Part shown: positions 55,035 through 64,000 of the stretch, piece by piece
Layout of the letters: each line of letters opens with the position of its first letter
Numbering within the stretch: the first letter of the stretch is position 1
From: Vigna angularis
Lineage: Eukaryota > Streptophyta > Magnoliopsida > Fabales > Fabaceae
Assembly (NCBI RefSeq): GCF_016808095.1
Contig: NC_068973.1
Coordinates: forward strand, 22,260,501-22,324,500
Direction: 5' to 3'
Length of the DNA stretch: 64,000 nt
Notes under the pieces: generated by a model
Told to the model about the DNA's origin: nothing
Seen by the model: the letters and a program-made list of their open reading frames with translations, nothing else
Databases searched by the model: none
Made by a program: the position numbers and the translations under genes

Positions 55035-55648
55035 TGTAACGCCCCCCGGCAGCTTATAGGGAATGTCGACCCCCCATAGATCACCACGTGGCTTTCCAGT
55101 GTGCTTTGTCCTCACTCGCATACTTTCCGGGAAAACTTCCCAGAAGGTCATCCATCCCTAAATTGCTCCAGGCTAAGCACGCTTAACCATGGAGTTCTTA
55201 TGGGTCAAGCTACCGAAAAGCAAATGCATTTTGGTGATATGAGTAGCCAAATCAATTCTTTTAAGCTATCCTTCAACTGTATAGTCCTATACCTATACAG
55301 TCTCCAGATCCCTCTCATTCCGGTGTATGTCCGATTAGTCCATGTACCCCTTCCACTGGAAGCCTGCCAGGAGCCGCTCATTGTACGTGACGCTTTGCAC
55401 CGGCGATCACTCCCCGCCCTCGTCAGTGCCCGGGCGTCACATGCCCACCAGCTTCCGCTCTGGTTCGTCCTCGAACCACACCGTACTGGGAGAGGCTAGG
55501 CTCTGATACCATTTGTAACGCCCCCCGGCAGCCTACAGGGAATGTCGACCCCCCACAGATCACCACGTGGCATTCCAGTGTGCTTTGTCCTCACTCGCAC
55601 ACTTTCTGGGAAAACTTCCCAGAAGGTCACCCATCCCTAAATTGCTCC
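55035..55648 (-). mobile_element. Cassandra-type TRIM with 5S-like sequence
   Basis: On the minus strand it has a truncated 5' LTR (55648-55514), PBS (TGGTATCAGAGC, complement of 55500-55511), a short internal region and a 3' LTR ending TTACA at 55035. The LTR copies share tgtaacgccccccggcagc and the next 130 bp. It encodes no protein; Cassandra depends on other elements. The inner boundary of the 3' LTR is not clear. Confidence 0.82.
55132..55203 (-). other. 5S rRNA-like segment in the Cassandra LTR
   Basis: The minus strand shows GTTAAGCGTGCTTAG (box A, about 55173-55187), GATGGATGACC (intermediate element, 55146-55156) and TCTGGGAAGTTTT (box C, 55132-55144) in 5S order. It is not a 5S gene. 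A second partial copy lies at 55605-55648. Confidence 0.85.
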
Positions 55649-56039
55649 ACAATCAATTAAAAACCCTAACCAAAAAGGCACATGTCCTACAAATGGGTCT
55701 TTTTTACAAAATTGCCCCTAAAAGGGTCCAAAACACCTAATTCTAATTAAGGGCTTCTAGAAAACGAAATTACAACTTTAATTAGAATATAAATGACTAA
55801 ATGTTGAGCCTTTGAGTGTGTCACGCCATATCCCAATGCTCCAGATGATGTTTCCACAACTTCCCTGCAACCAGAAATGTACTTAATCAGCTCAGAAAAC
55901 CCAAATTAGCACAATTACAAATTTCCGACCAAATTAAGCAGAATTCAGAAAACGGGGAAATAACAGACAATTAAACACAATTCCCTGGTTTATTTAAGTG
56001 TAATAAACTAAATATAGTTCAAGAAATAACGACTCATCA
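55649..56039 (-). repeat. LTR end fragment, TGATGAG family
   Basis: On the minus strand it starts TGATGAGTC at 56039 and resembles the first 200 bp of the solo LTR at 17042 (shared pattern ttagtttatt, gggaattgtg, tgcagggaa). It is cut by or joined to Cassandra at 55648. Confidence 0.6.
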
Positions 56040-56455
56040 ATCGTATCAAGTAATAATAAATGGTAACACCAAGAATCGTTTTCCAAATGACTCACGACCT
56101 AAACAATTATGTGATTTGTTGATTAAATTAGACTTGTGAAAACGAATTCTTATAGATTTAAATGCAAAGACTAAAAAGTAAATATGAATGCATGTATTGA
56201 TCAATTGGACAAAAGAAGCAAAACGTGATTGAAATATATGGAATGATGTTGTTGTTGGGGTTTTCAATTAATCCTATTCACTCTCATGTATTCAAGAATT
56301 CATCTTTCTTCATTAATGTTAATGTCACTTTTTAATTTACCTTAAACCCGATGTCTCGGTGAAGAAAGCCTACTCCTAATCACTAGTTTACAATGTCTTG
56401 TCTCCCTAGCAATTATTCATGCATTACATTCGCATAAAAGCTTAGAGGCAACCAA
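56040..56455 (-). repeat. Athila LTR fragment, minus orientation
   Basis: It matches 42788-43230, including cgtatcaagtaataa and the 'gatgtctcggtgaagaaagcct' block. It ends near 56455, the edge of host DNA. Confidence 0.75.
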
Positions 56456-57223
56456 TCCTAAACCTTAATCCGTGAACCTTATAATCTAAAGAAGAACACA
56501 CAAAAATAAGTAAAATTAAAAAAAAAACTATAAAAGAAACGAAAGCGAAAGAAATGTAAAAGAAAAAGAATGTGTTCGAATGGTTGCTTGAAGGTTAAAT
56601 GTGTGTGAGCAAGAGTAAGAACAAAAGTAAGGTGGTGCAGGGAATGGAGATCAAGAGCACAAAAGATGAGGTGACACTGGCTTAGAAGAAAGGAGAAAAC
56701 GAATGTAAAAGTAAAAGTGGGTGAGTAGGATAATTATAGGAAAAATATTTTTTTTTTTACCTTAATAGAAAGAGTCTATTTAAGTATTTAGAAAAGTTTG
56801 AAGATTGAGTAACAAAACTGGGAAGTACACCAAGAGAGCGGAGAGGACAGGCCCACAATTGTTTAAAATAGTTAGGCCCATAAAATAGTTTAATGATATG
56901 CAAGGTCGCTAACTTCAATGGTAGAGTACAACAGAAGTTCCTCTCTTCTACCCCTCCTGCACGCAAGGTCGCTAACTTCATTGGTTATGGCTATGGTACC
57001 TCCCTGCTCTTATGCGCTAATGTTTTCGAAATGTTCTTCACGCTCCAGATCTCTACTCTTCTTTATACGCTTCCCCTGCTTCTACTCGATGTCACTTTGT
57101 GTCTCTACTTTTATTTATACCTCCCTATGAAGCTGCTTGGCGTAGGTTTTAGAAAAAAAGAAATTTGGAATGTTTGAATTTGGATTTTGATTAGCAGAGT
57201 TGATGATTCTTCTGGATTTTCAG
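56456..57223 (+). other. Upstream region of the RPN5-like gene
   Basis: No element matches within the window. It holds a 22-bp direct repeat (56900-56921 and 56963-56984) and pyrimidine-rich sequence to 57120. Exon 1 of RPN5 should be here or further left, but I cannot identify it with confidence. Confidence 0.5.
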
Positions 57224-58948
57224 GTGAACGCAGAGAATTTAGACGCCGAAATAGAGCAATTGCTGAATGCCGAGAAGCATGCGAGGCTCGCCGGCGATGT
57301 CGCCGCCACAAGAAACGCCGTCACTGAAATTTTACGGCTATGTTTCGAAGCGCGTGCATGGAACACTCTCAATGACCAGATTGTTCTGTTATCCAAACGA
57401 CGTGGCCAGCTTAAGCAGGTAAGGGCTCTTTCTTTGTTTTTCATTAGGAGCAAAAGCCTATCTAGTTTTTGTTTTGTTTTCTATGCTGATCATCTGTGTA
57501 GTTTAACTTATGTTAGGTTTGTCAGGGCTTTAATTGATGTGGCCTTGATTTTCTTTGTTTGCTTTAAAATTTGTTGTCGTCTACTTCGTAATCTATATTC
57601 TATAGTGTTTCGTTACTCGCCAGGGATTGTGTTAACCGTTATCTATGGAAATTTTGTTCCAAATATCAACGGGACATGTGCGCTCGTAGAAAAAGTTTAA
57701 GTATTGTGATATTCGTTGATTTCATCAATTTAATCTTAAGTATGTATTTAATTATCATTTTGACTAGAAAAAGAAACGTTATTTGTATTTTTGGCCATAA
57801 TTATCCATGCTAAGACCTTTTACACTTACTATAGAAAGTTAGAGTAGACATTCTGCAGAACATGCGTCTTTCACCACTTATGCTTCTTGGTTTGGTTTGC
57901 CACACAACGTCTCTAATAAAGTTGATCTGGAAGTCGTGTTACCTGCACCCTTAGTTTCTTGCCCTTATAAGCTATGAAATGATCCGTGAAAATTTCTCTG
58001 TTGTTTTTGCCCCGATACTAAGTTATTAGGACACTCACAGCTTTGCATTTGACAAGTTATAATCTATTTGTTCAGAGTAGAGATTTTACCTTGTTGTATT
58101 GCAATTGGTACAAGAAACATGATCTTCATTCATAAGCCTATCCTTTGTATACAGGCTGTAACAGCGATGGTCCAGCAAGCTATGCAATATATTGATGAGA
58201 CACCGCATATTGAAATTCGTATAAACCTCATCGAAACCTTGGAAAGTGTATGTGCAGGAAAGGTGAGCATATGATGTTTTCACTCTAGATGATTCCTTTT
58301 TATTGTCCTCTGATGTAGTCTAGTAAGATAAGATGCATATTTAATAAACATTGTACTGTAATTTGTATCATCTGTTAGATATATGTTGAGATTGAGAGAG
58401 CTCGATTGATCAAGAATCTTGCAAAAATTAAGGAAGAACAAAGACTTATTGATGAAGCTGCTGATTTGATGCAAGAAGTTGCGGTCAGTGTGAATATTAA
58501 ATGTTGTGATGGATTTTTATTATGCACCGTTGATTTGGGTATTTTACTAGATAATGCAACTAGTTCTCAGGTGACTTACATTATTGGTTTTCTTAACAGG
58601 TAGAAACTTTTGGTGCCATGGCAAAAACTGAGAAAATCGCTTTCATTCTCGAACAAGTACTATACATTCTAATATGCCCTTAAGTACTGAAATTCACTTT
58701 GGCCACTAATTTTGTTAATTTGTCATTCTCTTGCATTTACTTGTGGTTTAGGTTCGTTTGTGTCTAGACCGCCATGATTATGTTCGTGCTCATATTCTCT
58801 CAAGAAAGATTAGTACAAGAGTATTTGATGCTCATGTTTCAAAGCAAAAGAAAAAGGCTAAAGAAGGTGATAATGTTGTTGAAGAAGCTCCTGTAGATAT
58901 ACCATCTTTGCCAGAGTTGAAGAGGATCTATTATGAACTAATGATTCG
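57224..58948 (+). CDS. RPN5: 26S proteasome regulatory subunit RPN5/PSMD12-like, N-terminal half (partial)
   Basis: Five exons follow GT-AG rules and keep one open frame: 57224-57418, 58155-58262, 58379-58483, 58600-58656, 58752-58948. They encode about 220 residues: [95 protein letters not shown] and [12 protein letters not shown]. This is the helical-repeat N-terminal part of RPN5, a lid subunit of the 26S proteasome. The C-terminal PCI domain is not in the window; after the last donor (58949) come nested retroelements. Either the intron is very large or the copy is truncated. The start is uncertain: exon 57224 may follow an upstream exon (ttttcag acceptor), or translation may start at an ATG at 57200 or 57203. 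Confidence 0.9.
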
Positions 58949-59003
58949 GTAACTGATTCCCTACTTGCTGTCTTGTTTTGATTGTTGAATTCATCATGGG
59001 GAG

Positions 59004-59232
59004 TGTTAAAATATAGATGTTGTTCTGTTTCAACATAGTTATCAGTAGTGATAAATATTGCTATTATTGCAATAGAAATTCTATAGTTGAATATAGTGAA
59101 AACTATATATGAGATTAATCTCCCTTGTGTTGAATATACACATAGGGTCCTTTATTTATAATAGAAGAAATATGGACTAAGCTCAAAATACAAATAAGAA
59201 ATAATAACAAACTAACTAAATATAAAATAACA
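59004..59232 (-). repeat. Copia 3' LTR (229 bp)
   Basis: It has TGTTA...TAACA ends and lies beside a PPT (TTGAGGGGGAG on the minus strand, 59233-59243). Confidence 0.75.
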
Positions 59233-59603
59233 CTCCCCCTCAAGCTGGAGCATACAAATTGTATGTACCAAACTTGGAACAAATAAACCAATCCGAGACC
59301 CCTTAATGACTTGGTCAACACATGTGCGAGTTGATCGTTTGACTCAACAAACTCAGTACATATTTCTTTAGTCAACAAATTTTCAAGAACAAAATGACAA
59401 TCAATTTCTATATGTTTAGTCCTCTTGTGAAACACTGGATTTGATGCAATGTGGAGAGTAGCTTGACTATCGCAATACATCTTCATAGTATGGATGTGAC
59501 AGAAGTTAAGGTTTTGAAGGAATTGTTTCACCCATATAAGTTCACATGTGAGTGACGCCATGGCCCTATACTCGACTTTGGCTGATCGAGCTACTACATT
59601 CTA
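59115..59603 (-). pseudogene. Copia RNase H C-terminus
   Basis: The minus strand reads ARSAKVEYRAMASLTCELIW, then MKMYCDSQATLHIASNPVFHKRTKHIEIDCHF and ending ADVLTKSL-like sequence (AHVLTKSLRG), classic for the end of Copia pol. Everything upstream of this is missing, cut by the chromovirus LTR at 59604. The ORF runs past the natural stop into LTR sequence. Confidence 0.88.
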
Positions 59604-60196
59604 TGATAGGGGCTGGAAAGTATATGAGAGAGGAAAGAACCGAACGGTTAAGGGTGACGGGGAAGGAGCCGAATGGCTAGTATATGAGAGAGGAAAGAAC
59701 CAAGCGGTTAAGGGTGATGGGGAAGGAGCCGAACGACTAGTATATGAGGGAGGACAAAACCAAACAGTTAAGGGTGATGGGGAAGGAGCCGAACGGCTAC
59801 AGGCAGTAGGGGCCGAGCGGCCACATGCAGTGGGAGCATGAGGCGAGTGTCGAACGGTTAAGGGTAGGGGTCGTTCGGTTTAACGGGAGCGTTGAACAAT
59901 GGAAAGCAGAACTGTAATAACGGTTTGTGGGAGGAACCTATTATAAATAGAATAATTGTCAGTCTTTTAGGTTAGGTTATGTTTTACTCATACAGTCAGG
60001 GCATTGGCCTGAGGAGGGGGATTAGGCTCCCGTAGTTACCCATAGTTACGTCCATACTTACATCCATACTTGTACATTGACTTTCGATATTGTTAATGTG
60101 CAAATAAATCAATACGTTTCATTCATTCTTCTGCTTTGTGTTCTTGTTGTGATTTGCGAGAGAGGGAATTAGGTTTTCGATTACAGAAACCTAACA
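59604..60196 (+). repeat. Chromovirus 5' LTR (Reina-like) with 60-bp triplication
   Basis: It begins tgataggggctgg, related to the TGTTAGGACGTGG start of the minus-strand element at 60895, and ends cctaaca. A TATA box (tataaatag, 59942-59950) and the 60-bp repeat lie inside. It is inserted in the Copia RNase H. Confidence 0.7.
59619..59798 (+). repeat. 60-bp tandem repeat, three copies
   Basis: tatatgagagaggaaagaac recurs at 59621, 59681 and 59741 (third copy diverged). It includes gaacggttaaggg motifs also seen alone near 59860. Confidence 0.92.
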
Positions 60197-60218
60197 ATTG
60201 GTCTGACCTGCCAGATCC
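60197..60218 (+). promoter_or_regulatory. Probable primer binding site, tRNA not assigned
   Basis: 'ttggtctgacctgccagatc' follows the LTR end directly. It is not the Met or Asp site; I do not assign the tRNA. Confidence 0.45.
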
Positions 60219-60238
60219 AATTGAGGGAGAAGAAAGCG

Positions 60239-60556
60239 ATGGAGGGAAGAATTGATGGTAGATTGAATGTAGTGGAGAGCCAGCTAGAAGCCATGGAGAT
60301 AGCGGTTGATGGAATAAAGGCATAAAACGTAGCGTTGCGCCAAGATACGATGGCGATTCGGCAAGAGTTGCAAGAGGTCATGCGAATTCTGGGAGCAATG
60401 GTGCGCGAGGAGTCGCGATCAGACGGTAGTCAAGCGTCAGTAAACGGCAATCGAGGGACGAGGTGGGACGACAAGATGGGAGGAAGAGAGGGGGAGTGCG
60501 GCGAAGGAAATGGCGGGTGGCAAAAATGGGTAGAGTTGCCCCTTTTTGAGGGATTG
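60239..60556 (+). pseudogene. Chromovirus gag N-terminus
   Basis: The ATG at 60239 starts MEGRIDGRLNVVESQLEAME, a coiled-coil-like start. A TAA near 60324 follows, then LRQDTMAIRQELQEVMRILG, a Gly/Arg/Asp-rich linker and WQKWVELPLFEG, the usual entry to the chromovirus capsid. The minus-strand chromovirus inserted at 60557 stops it (target gattg, 60552-60556). Confidence 0.7.
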
Positions 60557-60895
60557 TGTTAGGGATTTTGAAAGGAATTCCTAACCAGCTCTCCCTCTAA
60601 CTCAAACACCACAGTCAAGGATTGGAAAAGAAAGAATAGTATGATTGGTATTCACAACAATGAATCAAGATTACACTGTATCTTAGGAGCTTAACCTCCT
60701 CCACCTGGTGCTAAGACCGGTCTACACATACAGACTACTCAACTATCTAACTGAAACACTAAGGGTCCTAATATATAGACCTTTTTCCTGCCCCCTCACT
60801 TAACTGATTAGCAGTTAAGTAGTTAAGTGTTTTGTTTCCCCAGTTAAGTGTTCTGTTTCCCCTTCTTCCTCTCATAGACTCTCCACGTCCTAACA
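60557..60895 (-). repeat. Chromovirus 3' LTR (339 bp)
   Basis: On the minus strand it runs TGTTAGGACG to CCCTAACA. AAGGGGGAAGTGA (60896-60908) is the polypurine tract. A TATA-like tatatatt lies near 60770. Confidence 0.82.
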
Positions 60896-61314
60896 TCACT
60901 TCCCCCTTGGAGATTAACCTTGTCCCCAAGGTTAAAGTCGGGGAACTGCTCCTGCATCACCACCTGATCCTCCCAAATAGCGTTCTCCACTCCTCCATTC
61001 TGCCACTCAATTAATACTTTCTCGCGTGGGTTTCCTTCATGTTGCTGAACCTGTCTAGTGATCACCCTACTTGGCCAACATGTGGGTCCATTTACTTGTA
61101 AGTCAGCTGGCAATTCTTTCTCCACTTGCTTCGTTCCTATTGCTAGTTTCAGTTGGGACACGTGGAACACGGGATGTATTCTATCATTCTCTGGTAACTG
61201 TAGCCAACTTCGGTGTAATCTTACCGGCATAGAAGTTTGTAGTACCGTAGTACCGTGCTGCCAACTTCGGGTGTAATCTTACCGGCATAGAAGTTTGTCG
61301 GTGTGGCCTGATTT
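60844..61314 (-). pseudogene. Integrase C-terminus and chromodomain
   Basis: The minus-strand frame from 61230 reads VFHVSQLKLAIG, then a chromodomain: ILxRxV-like VITRQVQQHEGNPREKVLIEW and NAIWEDQVVMQEQFPDFNLGDKV. The chromodomain would steer integration toward marked chromatin. A 58-bp local duplication (61204-61240 and 61261-61298) disrupts the join with the upstream integrase. Confidence 0.82.
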
Positions 61315-62582
61315 TTAATGCACCCAATCGTCCACCTTGATGGATACTGGTCTCCTCTTACGATTGGCTTGCTTCACCATCATGTCTTGCGCCCTCGCCA
61401 AATGGAAACAGAGTTGCTGCAAGGCTTCATCCCTCGTCTGCATCTCTTGCGCAACTGCCTCCACCATGGTGTCCCCAGGGATGAATCTGGTTAGTGCTGG
61501 TGGCGCCCTGCCATAAACTACTTCAAACGGTGTACACTTGGCTGCTCCTTGATAACTGGTGTTATACCAGTACTCGGCCCAGGGAAGGATGGTACACCAG
61601 CTCTTTGGCTGTTCCGAATAGAAGCAACGTAAATACCCTTCTAGTACGCGGTTAAGTGCCTCGGTCTGCCCATCGGTCTCGGGGTGGTATGCGGTACTCA
61701 TTTGGAGACAGGTCCCCTGCATCTTGAACATTTCTTTCCAAAAGATGCTGAGGAATAAAGGGTCGCGATCACTTACTATCGTTTTTGGCACCCCGTGCAA
61801 CTTAACAACCTCCTTTACAAATGCTTCAGCTACGGTTCGCGCAGTGTATGGGTGTTTGAGTGGAAGGAAATGACCATATTTGCTTAAACGGTCCACTACC
61901 ACGAGTATGGCGTCATTCCCTCTTGACTTCGATAGTCTCACAATAAAATCCATACTGATGTCTTCCCAAATTGCTTGGGGATCGGTAATGGTTGCAGCAG
62001 ACCTTGGGGAGAAGCTGCAAGGTACTTGTGCTGCTGGCACACTAGGCATCTAGCCACATACTCCGTTATGCTCCTCTTCATCCCAAGCCAGAATAACGAT
62101 TGGGCCATCCTCCTATACGTCCGGTACACCCTCGAATGCCCGGCTGTCGGGGTAGTTTGAAATTCAGCGAGCAGTTTTGGGATCCACTTCGACTTAGCTG
62201 CTAGGACCAGTCGGCCTTTGTAATGTAACCGCCCATGTTCCATCGTATACGCGGGGTGCGTGTTCGGGTCCTGGGAAATGTCCTCCTTGATCTTCTGCAA
62301 CTCGGCGTCTTCCTCTACCTCCCGTATCACCTCTTGGAAATCTCGCCAGTACGGTCGCACTACTCCCATTAATTCGGCCTCCCACTTTTCTGCTTTCGGG
62401 TCACCCTCTTCAACCAGCTCTTCCCTTTCTCTTTGTGATAACGCATCTGCTACAGCCTCCCCCTCTTCTGCGTTTGGGTCACCGTCTTCAACCAGCTCTC
62501 CCCTTTCTCTTCGTGATAACGCATCGGCTACCTTGTTCGTGGCTCCCGTTCGGTATACGATGTCGAAGTCATAGCCAAGCAA
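61315..62582 (-). pseudogene. Chromovirus integrase with RNase H-integrase linker
   Basis: Frames 62582-61938 and 62049-61315. The linker ADALSRRERGELVEDGDP is present twice in tandem (78-bp duplication, 62393-62534). The zinc finger keeps one His and both Cys (AGHSRVYRTYRR, CLVCQQHK), but the first His position reads Gln. The catalytic core has MDFIVRL, SDRDPLF and HPETDGQTEALNR, so the three acidic residues are present. A frameshift lies near 61990. The enzyme would insert element DNA in the nucleus; as read it is broken. Confidence 0.85.
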
Positions 62583-62591
62583 CTTGGCTAT

Positions 62592-64000
62592 CTAGTGCTG
62601 CTGGGCCTGCGTCGTTACCCTCTGTTCCAACAAGAACCGTAAGCTCTTCTGGTCTGTATACACCACGAACTTCCGCCCCAGCAAATAGGGTTGCCAGTGT
62701 TGCACTGCCATCGCCACCGCCATGAGCCCTTTTTCGTATATTGATTTCCCCATATTCGCACCCAACAAAGCTTTGTTGTAATACGCTATCGGCCTCCTCC
62801 CCTGTGACAGCACCGCCCTAAGTCCTCCGCCAGACGTGTCACACTCCACCGAGAACGGCTGCGTGAAGTCCGGCAATGCCAGCACAGGCGCCGTCGTCAC
62901 CGCATTCTTCAGCCTCTCCATTGCTTCCCTGGCCACCTCGGTCCACACAAAGTTTCGCTTTTTCAACATCTCTGTGAGGGGTTTCGCTATTTTCCCGTAG
63001 TCCCGAACGAACCTTCGATAGTACCCTGTCAACCCCAAAAACCCCCGTAATGCCTTCAGTGTTTTGGGTTCTCCCCATGCGACGACCACCCCGACCTTTT
63101 CTTTATCCATCTTGACCCCTTCCTCCGTGATGACGTGCCCCAGATAGCGGATTGACCTCTTCCTAAACTCACTCTTCTTCCGATTGGCCACCCAGTTCTG
63201 TCGTTGCAGTCGGTCCATCACTTGCTTCACATGTTCCAGATGGCTGCCCATGTCGTGCTGTAGATAAGAATGTCGTCAAAGAAGACGAGCACGAACCTCC
63301 GGAGGTATGGCCTGAATAGGTCATTCATGGCGTTTTGGAAAGTGACGGGGGCATTGGTGAGGCCGAACGACATCACCAAAAATTCGTAGTGCTCCGAGTG
63401 CGTTCGAAACGCCGTTTTCTGAACGTCCGCTTCGCCCATCCGAATCTGGTGGTAACCGGCCTTGAGGTCCACCTTCGAGAAATAACGTGCGCCTTGGAGC
63501 TCGTCCAACAATTCTTCAATCACTGGGATCGGAAACTTGTTAGGGACGGTGGCCTGTTCAACGCTCGGTAATCTATACAAAACCGCTAGCTACCATCTTT
63601 TTTTTTAACAAGGATGACCAGGCTGAAGTAAGGGCTCACGCTCAGCCTTATAACTCCTGCATGCAGCATGTCCAACACTTGTCGTTCAATCTCTGCCTTC
63701 ATGACGTGTGGATAGCGGTAGGGGCGTACGTTTACAGTGTTGTGCCTTCTTTTAAGATGATCTGATGCTCCTCCTTTCTATTAGGTGGCAAGCCCTGGGG
63801 TTCCCGAAATACCCCTGTATAATGCCCCATAATTCCCTCCAACTCCTCCTGCTGTTCCTTTGTGGTCTCTTCTTCCTCTCCCAGCTCACTCTCTACACTC
63901 CACACCAAGGCCCATGCGTCTATCTCGCTCAACTTCAACAATTTCTCCGGTTCGACCACCCTCCTCTCCAACGCCGGATCGCCCTTAATGACCACCCTTT
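62592..64000 (-). pseudogene. Chromovirus reverse transcriptase and RNase H
   Basis: From the window edge (minus strand): EPQGLPPNRKEEHQIILKEGT, then RPYRYPHVMKAEIERQV and [10 protein letters not shown], a stop at the next Trp position (about 63585), [30 protein letters not shown] split by no further stop, [15 protein letters not shown] and catalytic FFDD (about 63270). A frameshift near 63245 leads to [28 protein letters not shown] and RNase H (FSVECDTSGGGLRAVLSQ, YTDQKSLRFLLEQR) ending in a stop at 62592. The motifs are complete but the frame is broken at least three times. Confidence 0.85.

Larger units (their letters stand above)
60557..64000 (-). mobile_element. Chromovirus, minus strand, with chromodomain
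   Basis: From its 3' end it has the LTR (60557-60895), PPT, chromodomain, integrase, RNase H, RT and the RT N-terminal side, running past the window edge. Chromovirus identity is shown by the chromodomain after integrase. It is inserted in the gag of the plus-strand relative. Confidence 0.88.

Noticed and set aside
55132..55203. Genuine 5S rRNA gene
   Set aside because: It is too diverged and lies within Cassandra LTR sequence, present again in the second LTR.
57200..57700. 166-codon ORF taken as a whole gene
   Set aside because: It reads through a donor site at 57419 into an intron; only 57224-57418 matches RPN5.

Overview
This is a plant nuclear window, probably from a legume: SIRE-like Copia, Athila-type Gypsy, chromovirus, Cassandra and MULE remnants sit in AT-rich DNA with plant-type introns. 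The species assignment is inference. Nearly the whole window is a nest of transposable elements, mostly dead. The only ordinary host gene seen is the 5' half of a proteasome lid subunit gene (RPN5/PSMD12 type) at 57.2-58.95 kb.

Layout. 1-643: Athila-type LTR piece. 644-9520: minus-strand SIRE-like Copia remnant (both LTRs, PPT, PBS, decayed gag, no pol). MULE-1 (1545-5626) sits inside its 3' LTR. 9521-26293: a chromovirus shell (LTR end, PBS, leader, PPT, 3' LTR, no gag-pol) invaded by MULE-2 (11418-16583, perfect 9-bp TSD), by a permuted Athila LTR-gag block (16661-21611) that holds a 2.2-kb solo LTR (TSD ACCAT), and by a 2.8-kb solo LTR (21654-24471, TSD GTTAC). 26294-55034: a stack of Athila-lineage elements in both orientations. 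One carries a broken PR-RT-RH-IN polyprotein (39.6-44.2 kb) split by a 1.34-kb solo LTR (TSD ATAGT). Four others lack pol. 55035-56455: Cassandra TRIM with 5S-like sequence and two LTR scraps. 56456-59003: host DNA with five clean RPN5 exons. 59004-64000: Copia tail, plus-strand chromovirus start, and a minus-strand chromovirus with chromodomain, integrase, RNase H and RT.

Two things stand out. First, the two MULEs have a two-gene design: a MURA-like transposase with an N-terminal PB1-like region, and a convergent two-exon gene for a GRF-type zinc finger, coiled coil and membrane segment. Each gene starts near its own terminal inverted repeat, as mudrA and mudrB do in maize MuDR. Second, four Athila-lineage elements share a noncoding cassette: a unit containing GACGTTAAA and an ACTGGG/CCCAGT hairpin, then four small hairpins with a near-constant TACTGATG loop, then a second unit. 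The stems of the small hairpins differ from one another but stay complementary, which points to conserved RNA structure. The same unit follows the pol stop in the pol-bearing element, and a 9-bp-stem version of the small hairpin lies just after the stop of the third ORF in another.
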